64,000 nt of DNA from Annona cherimola (Eukaryota; Streptophyta; Magnoliopsida; Magnoliales; Annonaceae): positions 126,574,564 to 126,638,563 of the forward strand of contig CM059971.1 in assembly GCA_030490835.1 (NCBI GenBank), given 5' to 3'. Both the position numbers and the translations under genes were made by a program. The stretch's first letter is position 1. Every line of letters begins with the position of its first letter. This document shows, piece after piece, positions 15,325-27,646 of the stretch. A model generated the notes under the pieces. The model saw only the letters and a program-made list of their open reading frames with translations, had not been told where the DNA came from and made no database searches.

Positions 15325-16711
15325 TAAATGAATTCAAAAATGAGATTCATGAAATCCCTAAATCTTAAAATCCAGCATTAACCTCCAAAACCAGGAAAAC
15401 CTAGATTCTAACATTCTAATTCTCCCATATTAGAATATTCATCAAAAGGAGATCTCTTTTGTATGTGAACGAAAAGCAAACAGAAAAGCAGACCACTAAC
15501 ACACCAATAATTGATTGAACCTAAGGCAATGAATAGGCCATTCAAAGCAAATTCCATGTATCAAATCTGAAGCAATCAATTGAAAACCATACTACTACAT
15601 TGTGGGGAAGGACAAACTTCATGAACCATCAACATATGATGGGAGAAAATCAGAAAACACAAAAATAAAGTAGCCGAAAGGCACACCTGCCACGGATCCA
15701 TCATGGTCATTGCGTATCATCCAAAATCCTTGATGAATCTTGAATTATCAAAGATGTATGAATACGAATGGCAATAAAAGCCAAAGGGCTAACGTCTATT
15801 GACCAGAGGCGAGGTTTTGAAGGAAGACCTCAAATATGGGCAGATCGCCTATAAGCTAGAAGACACTGCGCAAACCAACAAATGTATGGGTTCCATAGGC
15901 AAGTCATAGGGCATGTTACCACCTACTATAGAACGCGTGAATAGACAGATTACTACAAATTTTGCTGTTCAAGTCACTAAAGTCCAATGAGACAAGTAAT
16001 TAGTAGATTTTCATCATAATGGCCCACAATGTATTGCCGTTCGTCTAGTTTATTGATTCCAATTAATTAGTTCACAAAATGGACAAATAATTCACATCGC
16101 TGTACAAAAAGGTTGCAGAAAAAAAAAAGCAGTTTTAACCTTGTGGTAGTTGTCAAGGGAACAAAAATGGCAATAGAATCACATGAAGACCTCATCTATT
16201 TCTGTTCCAGAAGAATGCCAACCATGAGTGGGTAAAAAGTAACAAAAAGAGCAATTTTTTTCAGCTGTACAACCATCGGCACTCCTGAAGAGTGAGACGT
16301 AGGGAATATCGATCCCAGATGCAAGAATAAATGTACCGACTGACAATTCTCCAACATTAGTGATAGTTCTAATAGAACGCCGGAATCAGACGATTAGATT
16401 CATATAAAGATCACAGATTCGACTACATGTCAAAGGTGAAAGCAAAATAAAAGCTCTTACCCGCAAGAAAATACGGCACAACGGACAATGCATCAAAGAT
16501 CAAAAACAAAAAAGATCGTCTTATAACGCATGCAATTCCCACAAAAAACTAAACATCACAAAAAGGGTGGGAAGCCACAACCAAAATCGATCCACTATTA
16601 CCGTTCGATTCCTACGCATCGTTACAGATAAATCACAGTTACGAATTCTAGGATTCTAGAAAGAAATTGAGGAGGAATCACTGTACGAGATGTCGGCTAC
16701 AAAGTACAAAC
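15325..16711 (-). other. RPL7: Leader intron of RPL7
   Basis: The donor is GTTTGTAC at 16711-16704 (minus strand), after a short non-coding exon ending GGGAAG at 16712. The acceptor is probably TTTAG at 15324, three bases before the ATG. The intron is about 1.39 kb and AT-rich with no coding content. Introns in the leader are common in plant ribosomal protein genes and often raise expression. An internal non-coding exon (for example near 15690) cannot be excluded. Confidence 0.6.
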
Positions 16712-16765
16712 CTTCCCGGATATCTCCTGCAGCAGCTGCCGAGCCGAAATGGAAGACGAGAAGAA

Positions 16766-16774
16766 AAACCCTAG
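16766..16774 (+). promoter_or_regulatory. Telo-box at the RPL7 promoter/leader
   Basis: AAACCCTAG, the telo-box typical of plant ribosomal protein and translation-factor gene promoters, where it supports coordinated expression in dividing cells. It sits just upstream of, or at, the non-coding first exon of RPL7, where it is expected. Confidence 0.7.
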
Positions 16775-16780
16775 AGTTGC

Positions 16781-19700
16781 GACTGTTATGTATTTAATGA
16801 GTACTTGATTGACCAAATTACCCCTCACTTGAACCGCTGAGTAGCAGTCATTTCGTCTTTTAGGTCATATGATTTCTGCCCGCATCCGAGCCGTTTATCA
16901 ACAACGGAAGAAACAGGAGCTGAATTTTTTTTGTTTTTTATTTTTAAATTTTTCAAAACAGGGAGCTGAAATTTATGTACAAACAACAGATACGATATGT
17001 CAGTCTCATGGAGAATATTTCAGTCATCATGTGCAAAACTTCATTTTTTATATATTTTTTAAATTTTTTTTAAAATTTTGTTAATATAATTGTATTTAAC
17101 TTATGTATTAATTTTTAACATATATATAATAATTGTTTACCATTTATAGATACTTTTAAACATTTATTTTTGATTTTTTAAAATTACTGATATTTTTGTA
17201 ATTCACATATCAAATATACTTAGATTAATAATTATATAAAAAATTTTACAAAAATAAAAATAAATTGATGAAATGCACTCGAGTGCATTCGGTGACCCCG
17301 CTCAATAAAACCATATAAGATTTTAATATTTTTATTTTATTTTAAAATCTCACCGCGCATATGATTTAAAATGCAATTTTAGGTGTTCATAATAAAAAAC
17401 CATATTAATAAAATATTACTGTAATCTTAAATATATAAAAATTATATATTTTTCATATAAAAATAATATCCAATATTTTTAGTAATATAAAAAAGAATTT
17501 TTAGACTCATCATACAAAATATATATGACTAATGTTTCGGATTACATAAAACTTACAGTATATACTTTTTACAATTTAAAAGTACAATATACCGTTAATT
17601 CTATTGTAATTCTTAAATTACTAATACTTAATTTTTATATTTTTTACTGCGAATGATCAAAATTATATTTTAAACCATGCGATGGAATTTTCGAAATAGA
17701 ATTAAAAAAAATAATCCCATCAAGCTCGGTGGAAACTAGTCGTTCTCCCCAAAATAAAAGTGAAAGCATGCCCCACCTCCTTCCACACATCGCCACTGTC
17801 ATAAGACCATCCGACACCATCGTTTTATTCCTTCATCTCCGACCATTCGCCGGTAGAAAAAAAAAAACCACTGTTGCAGCCACTCCGGCCAGCGTCTTGC
17901 CGCTGCTGCTGGATGCTATTGTCTCCATCTGGTCACCCACAATTGCTCGTCTTCTCCTCTTTCACCGGCAAAGAAAATCCATCTCCTCTGCTCGTCGAAC
18001 TCTGCCGATCTGCATCTCTGCTCCTGCAATTTTTTCGGCGGAAAAATCCATAACCTCAGCCGTCTTCTCCCCAGAGTCCTCTTCTTCCGTTTCCCCTTTT
18101 CTTCCTCTAGTTGTTGTTTCTCCTCCGGAAGTGATTCGCCCATCTTGTTGGGCATGTTCATCTTGGTTTGTGTGATTTAGAAGAGAGGGCGAGGTCGGAA
18201 ATTTTGACGGATCTCGATTGATGACGGTTGGTTGTTTTGTTCATAGAATACCCATTCATCTCTTTGTTGGAAAGAGGACGAAGGAATTTTGCGAGATGGA
18301 TAAATTTTTTAAGATGGGTTATTGGGTTGACCCAACCAACCCGAATTCGACCCAATTTAAAAACGGGGAGTTTTCTCAACCCATCTTCCAACCCAACCCA
18401 ACCCAACCCTAACCCAGTTTGTATGGGTTGAACCGTTGAACCCAACCCACGTACACCCTTACCTCATTGCCTACCATGTTAAACAAAGTGAAAAAAGCAT
18501 TTATCAAAAAAAAAAAAATTTAATGAGAGAATAATATGATATTATAGAGATCATGATTGAAAGTAAAGAGAACGTGAAAAATACTGGAATATAAAAATAG
18601 AGTAGTAAATCACTTAAGATTTTACAAATATTACGTTGAACTCCAGTAATGTTCTCGCATCGTGTTCTCTTAAATGCCACATTTTTTTCATTAGAAGTTT
18701 TGATTTTAGATCCTATTTGAATATTCTCTCTTATTCTCTCTATTTAAAACTTTAAAGGGTTAATCATGACCCGACAACCTTGTAATTTGTTGATAATTTT
18801 AATTCATCAATATGATCTGAAGTACTCATTATACTTTTTTTTTTTTTTTGAGGAGTACTCTTCATATCTGATGTTAATATCATTTCGTGAAAGAGATTTT
18901 GGGGAATTCAGTTCCTAACCCCAGACACACTCAACCATTTTGAGTTTTGAGTTTATTTATTTATTTTCACATTGGAAAAATGTGCGTTCATCAACTTTGT
19001 ATTTGGGACAAACTAGATTTGGTGGTCCGATCCAAAGTTGTAACCTTAAGTATTCCGTAAAGCCTTTTCTGTTTTGAAGTTTCTATTCATTGTTTGGTGT
19101 TGTCATAAACGTTCAAATCTTCATTTTACGCTAGTAATGGTTTGTAAAAAGCACAAAATGCAAACCGTATCAATCAAAATCTTAGATGTTGCTCCTAGAC
19201 CAATGAATCAGTGCTTTTGCCTGGTCCTGTTTGTGGGACTGGTTTGCCTTTCCAAACTTTAGCTATTCTGTATTGCAATATGCCAGATAGTATCATCTAA
19301 CAAATTTTAGGGTATGAATATTGAAAGACCTCTCGACGGCGGTTAAATTAAAAAGTACGTAGAAAATCATATAATGACGTAAAAGAAAAAAGAGTGAAAT
19401 TGTTAGAAATAATCAGTAAAAGGAAAATCTTTTACACTCCTCGGCTTTTGTGATGCATCCAAAGATCCCAAACACAACCGTTACCGGGAATTTGGCTTCT
19501 CCTATAAAAATTTGAAGAAGCTGCTGATGTTCGAAGTGCTGAGACACCAAACGCAGCAAGCCCTTCGTGCAGGGCCCATCCAGAGATATTTTTCCATGCT
19601 GCTCGGGTTCTTTCATTTCTGCAATTCCAAATGCAGGATTGGCCATATCGCCAAGCATTCCCATCATGACAGCAATACCACAAATCAAAACTTCAAAAAT

Positions 19701-19870
19701 CATGTGATCGCACATTCCATCTTGATCAAGTAACCGCATTATGCAAAACAGAGAACGATGAAACAGGCCAGATAATTAAATGGTGGCACACCCAATTTCA
19801 TGAGAAAGAATCATTCCTTTTTCAATCATACAAAATTCTACACCAGGAGAAAGAATTATGACTGTCTCAA
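16781..19870. other. Intergenic between RPL7 promoter and CslG gene A
   Basis: It contains a decayed foldback-family element at about 17020-17303 (right end ATGCACTCGAGTGCATTC), long AT-rich stretches, an unassigned 148-codon frame at 17729-18175, and a block at about 18320-18450 rich in ACCCAACCC-like repeats. The minus-strand frame at 19413-19739 lies in the likely 3' region of gene A. None of these frames has a recognisable domain. Confidence 0.5.
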
Positions 19871-22800
19871 TCATACAAGATCTTTGTAATGTACCAGGGT
19901 CGAAGATGCTATCGTGTAGAGACACCATGCTACCGAAACAGATATCACAGTGATCTTGGTAGGCATCTTCCCTCTATCTCTTCTCCATGTCATGGCTCCA
20001 TAAATTGGCAACGCATTGATGGTCACAAAGCCTGAAAGGAACAGCTGCAAAAACATCCGTTCCCAGTTCCTTTGCGTCACTGCCCTTATCATGCCTGCCG
20101 TGAAGGCAATCAGGTTGATCACAGCTGCACTTGCCAATGGCACGAACATGGGCGAAGCTACTCCAAACTCATACATCCCCTGCTTATATCGTTTGTCTTG
20201 CTCTGTGTCGATCGTCTTGCTCGTCACTGTGAATCCAGCCCTGGGAAGGCCAACTTGCTGCAGTGAGAAGTCAATCAGTCCAAACAGGTAAGATGTGACT
20301 CCTCGGATCATCCACATCCTCTGATCGTTCCACCACCGTTGAATTGTTCCTCCTGCCCTCAGGAAGTCAATGACATCTTGAGTATAAGCTCCCAGAAACA
20401 GATATACATACAAGAAGAACCAAGGATCACTAGCCTGCAAGAAGGTAGCTTGTAGTTTAGATCGAAACTAGTTACCCATTTGATCCGTATGATTACATAT
20501 AATGAACCACGAACAAAGTATCGACCCGGGCAACCTGTATTTCCAGCTGTTTATTGGATGCCAAGGTAAACTCACTTCAATGTGAAAAAGTCCCAGGAGT
20601 ATGAATTTTGTTTATTTACCTTAGGGAACAATGATATCCGATTGACCTGTGCCAGTGGCACAAGGAAGCCATAGGTTACCATGGGAATACACCAAAAAGT
20701 CCAAAATGCATTGTAGCAATAGCATAAGGCCATGAGCAGCGAACGGTTGGCAGTTCCAAAGAACAGGGGACAGTACTTGGAGCAGGTCACCTCCAACAGC
20801 CCAATGCACCATCTCTTGTTCTGGTAAAGGGCGTCATTAATGTTGATTGGCATCTCACCCAGGAAAGCCGCCTTTGATGGGTGGGAGAAGATGGAGTTCC
20901 ACCCTTCACAATGCATCCTCAAGCCAGTGAAGAAATCCTCTGATAGCGATCCGTATCTGAAGCCCACCTGCATGTTTCAATGCACAATGCGCACAATCAT
21001 TTTAATGGACCAAAATGGTACCTAAATCTGTAATCAGAACAAGTTGCTCATCAATCAATCACATAACTGAATTGGTTGCATTTTCAGGCCTCTAACCATA
21101 AGAACTAGTGCTAATGATCAATACCGACATCATTCCATGAAAGAAAACACAGCATGTACAGGTGCTTACTTTACAACCCCATTCTGTGCCATGCTCGTAG
21201 GCGCAACCAGCCATCCGATGCGCCATTTTCATGATAGCATCTGATCTGATGGATTGGCTAACAGCGAGGTTGTTGCATCCCGTGTTAGGCAGGTCAAGCA
21301 GCACTGGCTGAGACGGGGTGCCGTAGAACGCCTTCCGATTGAAGAAACACCCAGACCCAACATAATGTGGCCCAGCAAGACCATCTCCCCCAACTGGATT
21401 GATCTGATAGAGGCGCCTGTGTTCACAGGCATAAATGTCATTCTTGTCTATCCCATGAAAGCGCTGAGGGAACTGGACATGTGCAAGCATGGGGGCCTTA
21501 ACAGGGTCCAAGAAGTAGCATAGTGCTCTTCTAGGCGTCTGAGGGTCATTAACATACATGTCACTATCCAGGTTCAGGACCACCGGTGCATTGCTCATTG
21601 CGCCAGACACTCGGAGCTACAACCTCGTTAAAGACAACTGCATGTTAGCTTGGTAGTCAAACATAACAAAATAAATAAATCCCCATTAATAAGAAAGGCA
21701 AGGAAACAAAACCCACCAGAACGTTGAGGGCGCCAGCCTTGAAATGGTGATGAGAAGATCCGCTTTTCTCCCTGGATAAGTAAACGAGATTTGGCAACGA
21801 CTGGCCTGTTACATCCGTGTCTTGGCCGCTTTCCAGCAAAACCTACCACAAAATCATTAATCTTTTAGCTGCATACGGGAAAATAGCAGGACTGCGCCAA
21901 AACTTATTGCATTACAACATGTGGGGTTGGTGGGGCCCGTAGGCTGCGCGGTAAGAAAAATTGCGACGGCTGATATTGAATTTGAATTATCGTCGACCTG
22001 GATAACCGCAGGATGATCTTGTCGGGTGAATCCGCCGGTCCATTTCTTGAATGCCTCTCGCTCTGCACCGTCAGCGATTTGATCACCGATTACGCGACCC
22101 TCCTCCGTCATCCTCTCTACTCTATCTTTCATACTTTCATACATCACCTGCAGAAAAGGGAATGGAAAGCCACCACATCAAAAAGTTTCAGTCTGCACGG
22201 GCCCCATTTCACGAAAGTTTGTGACCGGACAATCATGGCCCTCCAAATTGCAATGAAAAGATTCACTGTTTGAACTCATTGGTGTGGGTAAATTCTATTC
22301 ATGCAGCCGCCATTTTTCAGTAATTTTTTATTTTTAACCTTCCTTTTCACTTTTTAAAATTTTTTCAGTACTTAATTCTCCCCCTTTTCTCGTTATTATT
22401 ATTTTTTTGATCCGTGTATTTTTACATCACACATCTCGATTCATTTACAATGAAAACCCAACCATCGTCACATTTTCTTACTATTAATTCTTACATTCTC
22501 TCTTACCATCAACCCAAGGAGGAGACAGTAGCTCCCTGTTAACAATTGAGAGACCATTGCTCTTGGCAGTGGAGGAAAGCACACCAGCGCTCCTACCAAG
22601 CTTCAACCCTGCAACCTTCAACAACGCTGGCATTTGCTACCACCCGGGCAACCCCCTGGTGGCCCTTTTTCTCATTATTAAGACCCTAAAGTTACACCCA
22701 AATAAATGGAGAAAGAAGGACCCTAAAGTTCACTGCATTTTCATGCAGCCATTCCCGTGAAACTTCGAGAGCCCAAAAATCCAAGCCCGCCAATAAAAAG

Positions 22801-24012
22801 GGACCCATCAGACTCCCAGTAGAGAGAATTACTGAAATGCGAGAGCGCCGACATGGACAGTTTGCGAACTATCTTAAAGTGACGGTCGTGCATGTTAATT
22901 ACACACGCTATTTTGATTAGTATATTAATCATAATCTTAATAATTAGCATGCTAATTAATATTGCAAACTGTAGAAGTGGTGTGATCCGCGTTCCGAATT
23001 CGAGGCCTCTTGGCCCGTTTCTTAAACTGTCTGCGCGTATTTTCAGGTAAGCAGCAGCGGATGGGGTCGAATTCAACAAAAAGGGCGGACGGAAGCTCGG
23101 CCATTTTATACAAAGTGTAGGTTACCGTTTGGTAACGAGAAAGACAAGCCAAATAATGTTAGAAGAGAGTAATGTTGAAAATAAAAAGAAAAAGAAAAAT
23201 CAATGTAAAAACAAAAGAAAATGCCACTTCAATTTATAGGGAAATGGGAATCTTATGCATTATGCAGTGCATCTGGACTCTGGAAGCCTTTTTCTCCGGC
23301 TTTTCTCAACCTCCCGGAATCAGTGGGGAATCCAGCAGAGGTGAATTCTTATAATAATAATAATAATTAATAATAGACAAAGAGAATCTTTTTACTGTAC
23401 CTTAATCTTCTCAGAGGAGGGATCCCAGCTTTTGGATGTGAAATAGGCCTCCGGACACCGATCTTCGATCCCATTCTCCCTGCAGAAGGGCAACCAATGC
23501 CTAGCGAATTTGGCGGCCTCCATGAAAGCGAACAGCATGAGATCCGATCCTCCGTCGTCGGAAACGTAGACGGAAATCTTATCCGTTGGATACGCGAAGG
23601 CCATCGCCGAGAGGGCCGTGTTGGCGACGCTGATCGGAGGCTCCTTTCGAGGATCCGCCGTGCAGATGAAGACATCCAGAGCTGGAAGATCTCGATCGTC
23701 GAATAGCTTGGAGAAGTTCTCCGGCAGCGCGGATCGACGGATGGGGCGCCATCGGACGCTCTGGGTGGCGGCCCACATGAAGGCGAGAACGGACTCGGAG
23801 ACGAGCATGGCGAAGGTGAGCGCAAAGGAGATGATGTGGTTGGAACGGCTGAGATGAAGTGATCGGTGGTAGAAGAGGGCAAGGAGGGCGGTCGCGTACA
23901 TCACTGCATGCAGGCGGTTGTACTTAGCGTAGGGCTCAACGGCACGTGTGTTGAGAGGGAGAGGAAGGGCTTTGAGCTCTGTTTTTTCATCTGTTTCGGC
24001 CTCCATTTCCAT
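19871..24012 (-). CDS. CSLG: Cellulose synthase-like protein G, gene A
   Basis: Six exons: 24012-23401, 22147-21998, 21842-21717, 21616-21170, 20967-20620, 20434-19871. All junctions are phase 0 and GT-AG; 748 residues. Domains: two N-terminal membrane segments (about 36-55 and 60-82), a GT2 catalytic region with D152-D153 (VSDDGGS), DSD at 313-315 (most relatives have DCD), SED at 454-456 and QNKRW at 494-498, then a C-terminal set of membrane segments. The HP-VIQ and [13 protein letters not shown] blocks match CslG rather than CslE or CesA. The known class is membrane-bound GT2 enzymes; some members glucuronidate triterpenoid sapogenins at C-3 in the ER. Gene A is the most diverged of the four. 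A longer in-frame ORF reaches an ATG at 24306, but 24012 aligns with the starts of the other copies. Substrate unknown. Confidence 0.9.
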
Positions 24013-25140
24013 CTCTTCTTCTCTCTTGGCCTGTGAAAAGATGGATGGGGCTGAGGTAAGCGTAGGAATTTGTGGCAGAAAGCAGCGCAAGGTGTTGGAG
24101 AAGACGTAGGGCGAGGCCCGGACGCTTATGAAGGGAGGGCGATTGCATGGACAGTGGTACAATGTGACAAGTGGTACGTGCCTTTCAGAGAGGAACGGCT
24201 TCTCTGGAACGGCCCTGTTACACCGCTGTCGTCTAAACCAGTATGTCGATGGTATTACGAAAATATTAAGGCAGGGCATGTTATACTTATTTAATATGAT
24301 TTTCACGGTACATAATAAAAATTATATAAATGAGATGTTAATATCATTTTGAATAAGTAAAAATTATAAAAACCGTGTAATTATAATATAAAAATAATAT
24401 ACAATATTTTTGAAAATATAGGAATATTTTGTAAATTTATCTAGTTAAAATAAATGTATTGAATTTTTCAAATCATATGAGTCACACTAAAATTCCTGTA
24501 ATCAAAATTTTTAGATTAGTTAGCACTTAGCACCGAAGCGGCTCGCCTTATGGGGAATGGGGCGCGTGAGAGAGTAAGAAATGGTTGTCAAGAGGGAGAG
24601 CGGCAGATTTTTATAATCAGATTCTGTAATAAATTAAAAAGAAGATTTCAAGCTGAATTTTTATATTTATGAAAAATAAAGTGAATAGTTGTACCCGATT
24701 TATAGGATATATAGATAGAATTAACTAAAAGCCCTTCATTTATTATATATGGATAGAATTAACGCAGCTTCACCTCTGTTTACAAAACACCTTTCCCTCT
24801 CCTTTTATTACAAACCAAAACACACAAGTTAAGATAATTTTAAAATTTTATCCAAAATAGAATAATTTAAGGATCCGTTTCAGAACAATGTCAAAGTAAA
24901 AAAAAAACTTCTTTTAATGCACTTTTTTAATATAATTTGATATGTTAAGTATTTTTTCACAAACTCTTATATAATATACCATTTATTTCAATTTTATCCT
25001 CTCTGTCACTAATTATTTTATCTATTACATCATATCTTGTTCATACTTTTTAAAAAAATTTACGTTCTCATTTTTTTCATCTTCACTTTTATACCAGGCC
25101 CAACGGTGACCCATTTTATCACTCCCTTGGCTAAAACCAA

Positions 25141-25395
25141 TGTGTGTGTTTGGAAATACTTTTGATGTAAAAGTTTTTAAAATAATAAAAAGAATGATAT
25201 AGGATAATGGGGTGATAATGAGGAGTGAAAAAAATAAAGCTAAAACAGATAGATTAATTATATAAGTAGTTGTGCAGAAATGATTGAAAAGTATGGTAGT
25301 TATATGAGAAGATGTAAAATAATAATTAAAAATAGGATAGTTGCAGAGATTAAAAAGTTTTAATCGAAAATTTTTTTTGTTTGTCAAACACTCCC
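25141..25395. mobile_element. TGTGTTTGG-family MITE
   Basis: It starts TGTGTGTTTGGAAATACTTT and ends near GTTTGTCAAACACT, with the family interior in the orientation opposite to the 12137 copy (for example CAGATAGATTAATTATATA, GTAGTTGTGCAGAAATGATT). Confidence 0.65.
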
Positions 25396-25420
25396 AATAT
25401 TTGTATGATATTTTCATGGG

Positions 25421-25771
25421 TAATTTGTAAATATATCCACATAGTTTAACTATAATTGCAAATATACACATATAGTTTCAAAAACTACAAATTACCTCAT
25501 ATAGTTTGACCGTAATTGTAAATATACACACGCCGTTACATGGGTATATTTGCAAAAAACTAAATATACCCATTTAATTTTGAAATTATAAATATATCCA
25601 TGTAATTTTCAAACCTTTACAAATATACTCCGATTGCAACGGCGTTATAACAACATGAGTATATCTACAATTATAGTCAAACTATGTATGGATAATTTAT
25701 AATTTTTGAAACTAAGCGAGAATATTTGCAATTATGGTTAAATTAAATAGTTGTATATGCAAATCATCCAA
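25421..25771. mobile_element. Foldback element, GGTAATTTGTAAATATA type
   Basis: The left arm begins GGTAATTTGTAAATATATCC and the right arm, reverse-complemented, begins GGATGATTTGCATATAC. The arms continue through ATAATTGCAAATAT and TAGTTTC, so most of the roughly 350 bp is one imperfect inverted repeat. A related element is at 55694-56093. No transposase frame. Confidence 0.65.
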
Positions 25772-27646
25772 TTTCCACATATGGCAAGACGACTACGCGA
25801 TCTTTTTTCGAAAGGGATAATTTACATAGATCTGTACATTCATAGAAAAAATTGGGAATGGTATATACCATGGCATATTTTAAGATGTGTGCCTAGCCAA
25901 TCTTTTGCCCTCGAACTCCCGCCCACGTCAAAGTCACCGGCAATAAAAATCCCAAGTTGGTAATTTATTTGTTTATTTTTTTAAACAATTGGAGTGCGAC
26001 CAAACGAGTTGGGAACGTTGCCCTGGTAATCGCATGATCACGGTTACGTGGGATAGAATAGGATGAAGTGGGATGATCCCAAAATGTAATTTTTATTTTT
26101 CAATACACTTTTATTTAATTTTAATACATCTTTATCTAATCTCAATACACCTTAATACACTTCCATCTCAAGTTCTCATTCTATCCTCCTCCTGTCCAAG
26201 TAACCCCATTCAATGAATTGTATGAGATACATAAATGAGATGAAGAATATAATAGTATGAATTAAAAATAAAAAAAATTATATTGAAAATGTAAAAGATT
26301 GTATTGAAAATTTTAAAAAGAAAGTCTTGGAAATGAGAGTGCACATTTCATTCAATGATTTTGATCATTTAAAACACTCTAACTCTTAGAAAGGAAACTT
26401 AATCGATGTTTTTTTATATAAAAAAAAAAAATCAAGTCACACACCTTAAATTATCAAGTACTTTTTTTTGATAAAGAATGATCAAGTACTTGACAAGAAG
26501 AGTAATGAAACCACTATCTTTACTCAATTTTCAAACCCTAAACTTCCCTGCCCTAAATCTATTTACATATTCATGTCGACATTTAGTTATCTAAGTAATA
26601 ATCAAAACTAACTCAACTTGCCACCAATCTTATGGTCGTATGGTAATTGAGGGTGGCTGAAATTCAGCCCACGCTGGTTTCCATTGTGTGAAAGTAGTAA
26701 ATGTGTCATAGTGTAATATTAGGATGTCACTATGTATAAATATAAAAGTAAACTAATTCAACTTACATATTATTTGTTACTACTTTATTATCACTTGAAT
26801 AACCAAATGGTAAACATGAGTGAATTAAAAGTGTGTAGGGTGAGAATTCAGTTGTCAACTCATCTAAGATAAGTAGTATGATTTAAAAAAATTTAAATAT
26901 TATTTAGGAAGCATTCAACATTATAGAAAAAAGTTCTACCTTTTACCGCACACCTTGTATATGATTTAAGTCTTAAGTTTTAACTGGGCCCATTTCTATA
27001 TAACCCTTTCAAATTTTAATATTTGATGAAAAATCTACTTTATTCATTATATTTAATATTATTTGTTTAATTAGAAAATTAAGTTCCATTCAAATCAAAT
27101 ATGTGCATGGGCCACATTTGCTTTTAAATATATATTTATATAAATTATGAAAAAGCTTAAATCCATTTATATATGTATTAAAATGCAGTAATAATTTATA
27201 AAGTCACTTATCCACATATAAATGATATTTTAGACAGTTTAGATGTTGAAAATATGACTTTTAAATTAATATTTAATTATTTTATTACATTAATTTTATA
27301 CATTTGCATATGGAGCCTATGCACGATAATATTAGATAAATGAAAAAGTTTTCAAAAAATAATAAATAATGCTAAATGTAATAGATAGAGTGAATTTTCT
27401 ATCTAGCATTAAAAATAAAACGGATTACATAAAAGAAAAGGTTTAATAAATGTACTCTCGATGTTTAACTGTCTTATTTTTTAATATAATTACCTTACTA
27501 TTTTTATTTTTATTTTTATTCTTTTTACTCAAAATTATTACTCTTATTGCATAAAGTCAACACTTTCACACTTTCAAATTTTTGTCACTGTGTTCTTGAC
27601 TAATTATCAGACACGTCCTTAAGTTTACATATTTTGATCTTCAGGA

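Larger units (their letters stand above)
24013..27646. other. Intergenic between CslG genes A and B
   Basis: No gene recognised. It contains the promoter of gene A (right next to 24012), a TGTGTTTGG-type element (25141-25395), a foldback element (25421-25771) and AT-rich repeats, including a sequence at about 27000-27420 related to stretches near 14030-14290 and 40300-40620. Confidence 0.6.

Noticed and set aside
17729..18175. 148-codon plus-strand frame, Ser/Pro/Leu-rich
   Set aside because: Low-complexity composition, no domain, an overlapping antisense frame of similar quality, and no splice partners found. Not supportable as a gene.
18320..18450. ACCCAACCC-like repeats resembling telomere sequence
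   Set aside because: Irregular and mixed with other words; a common kind of plant intergenic simple repeat. No run of the plant telomere unit.
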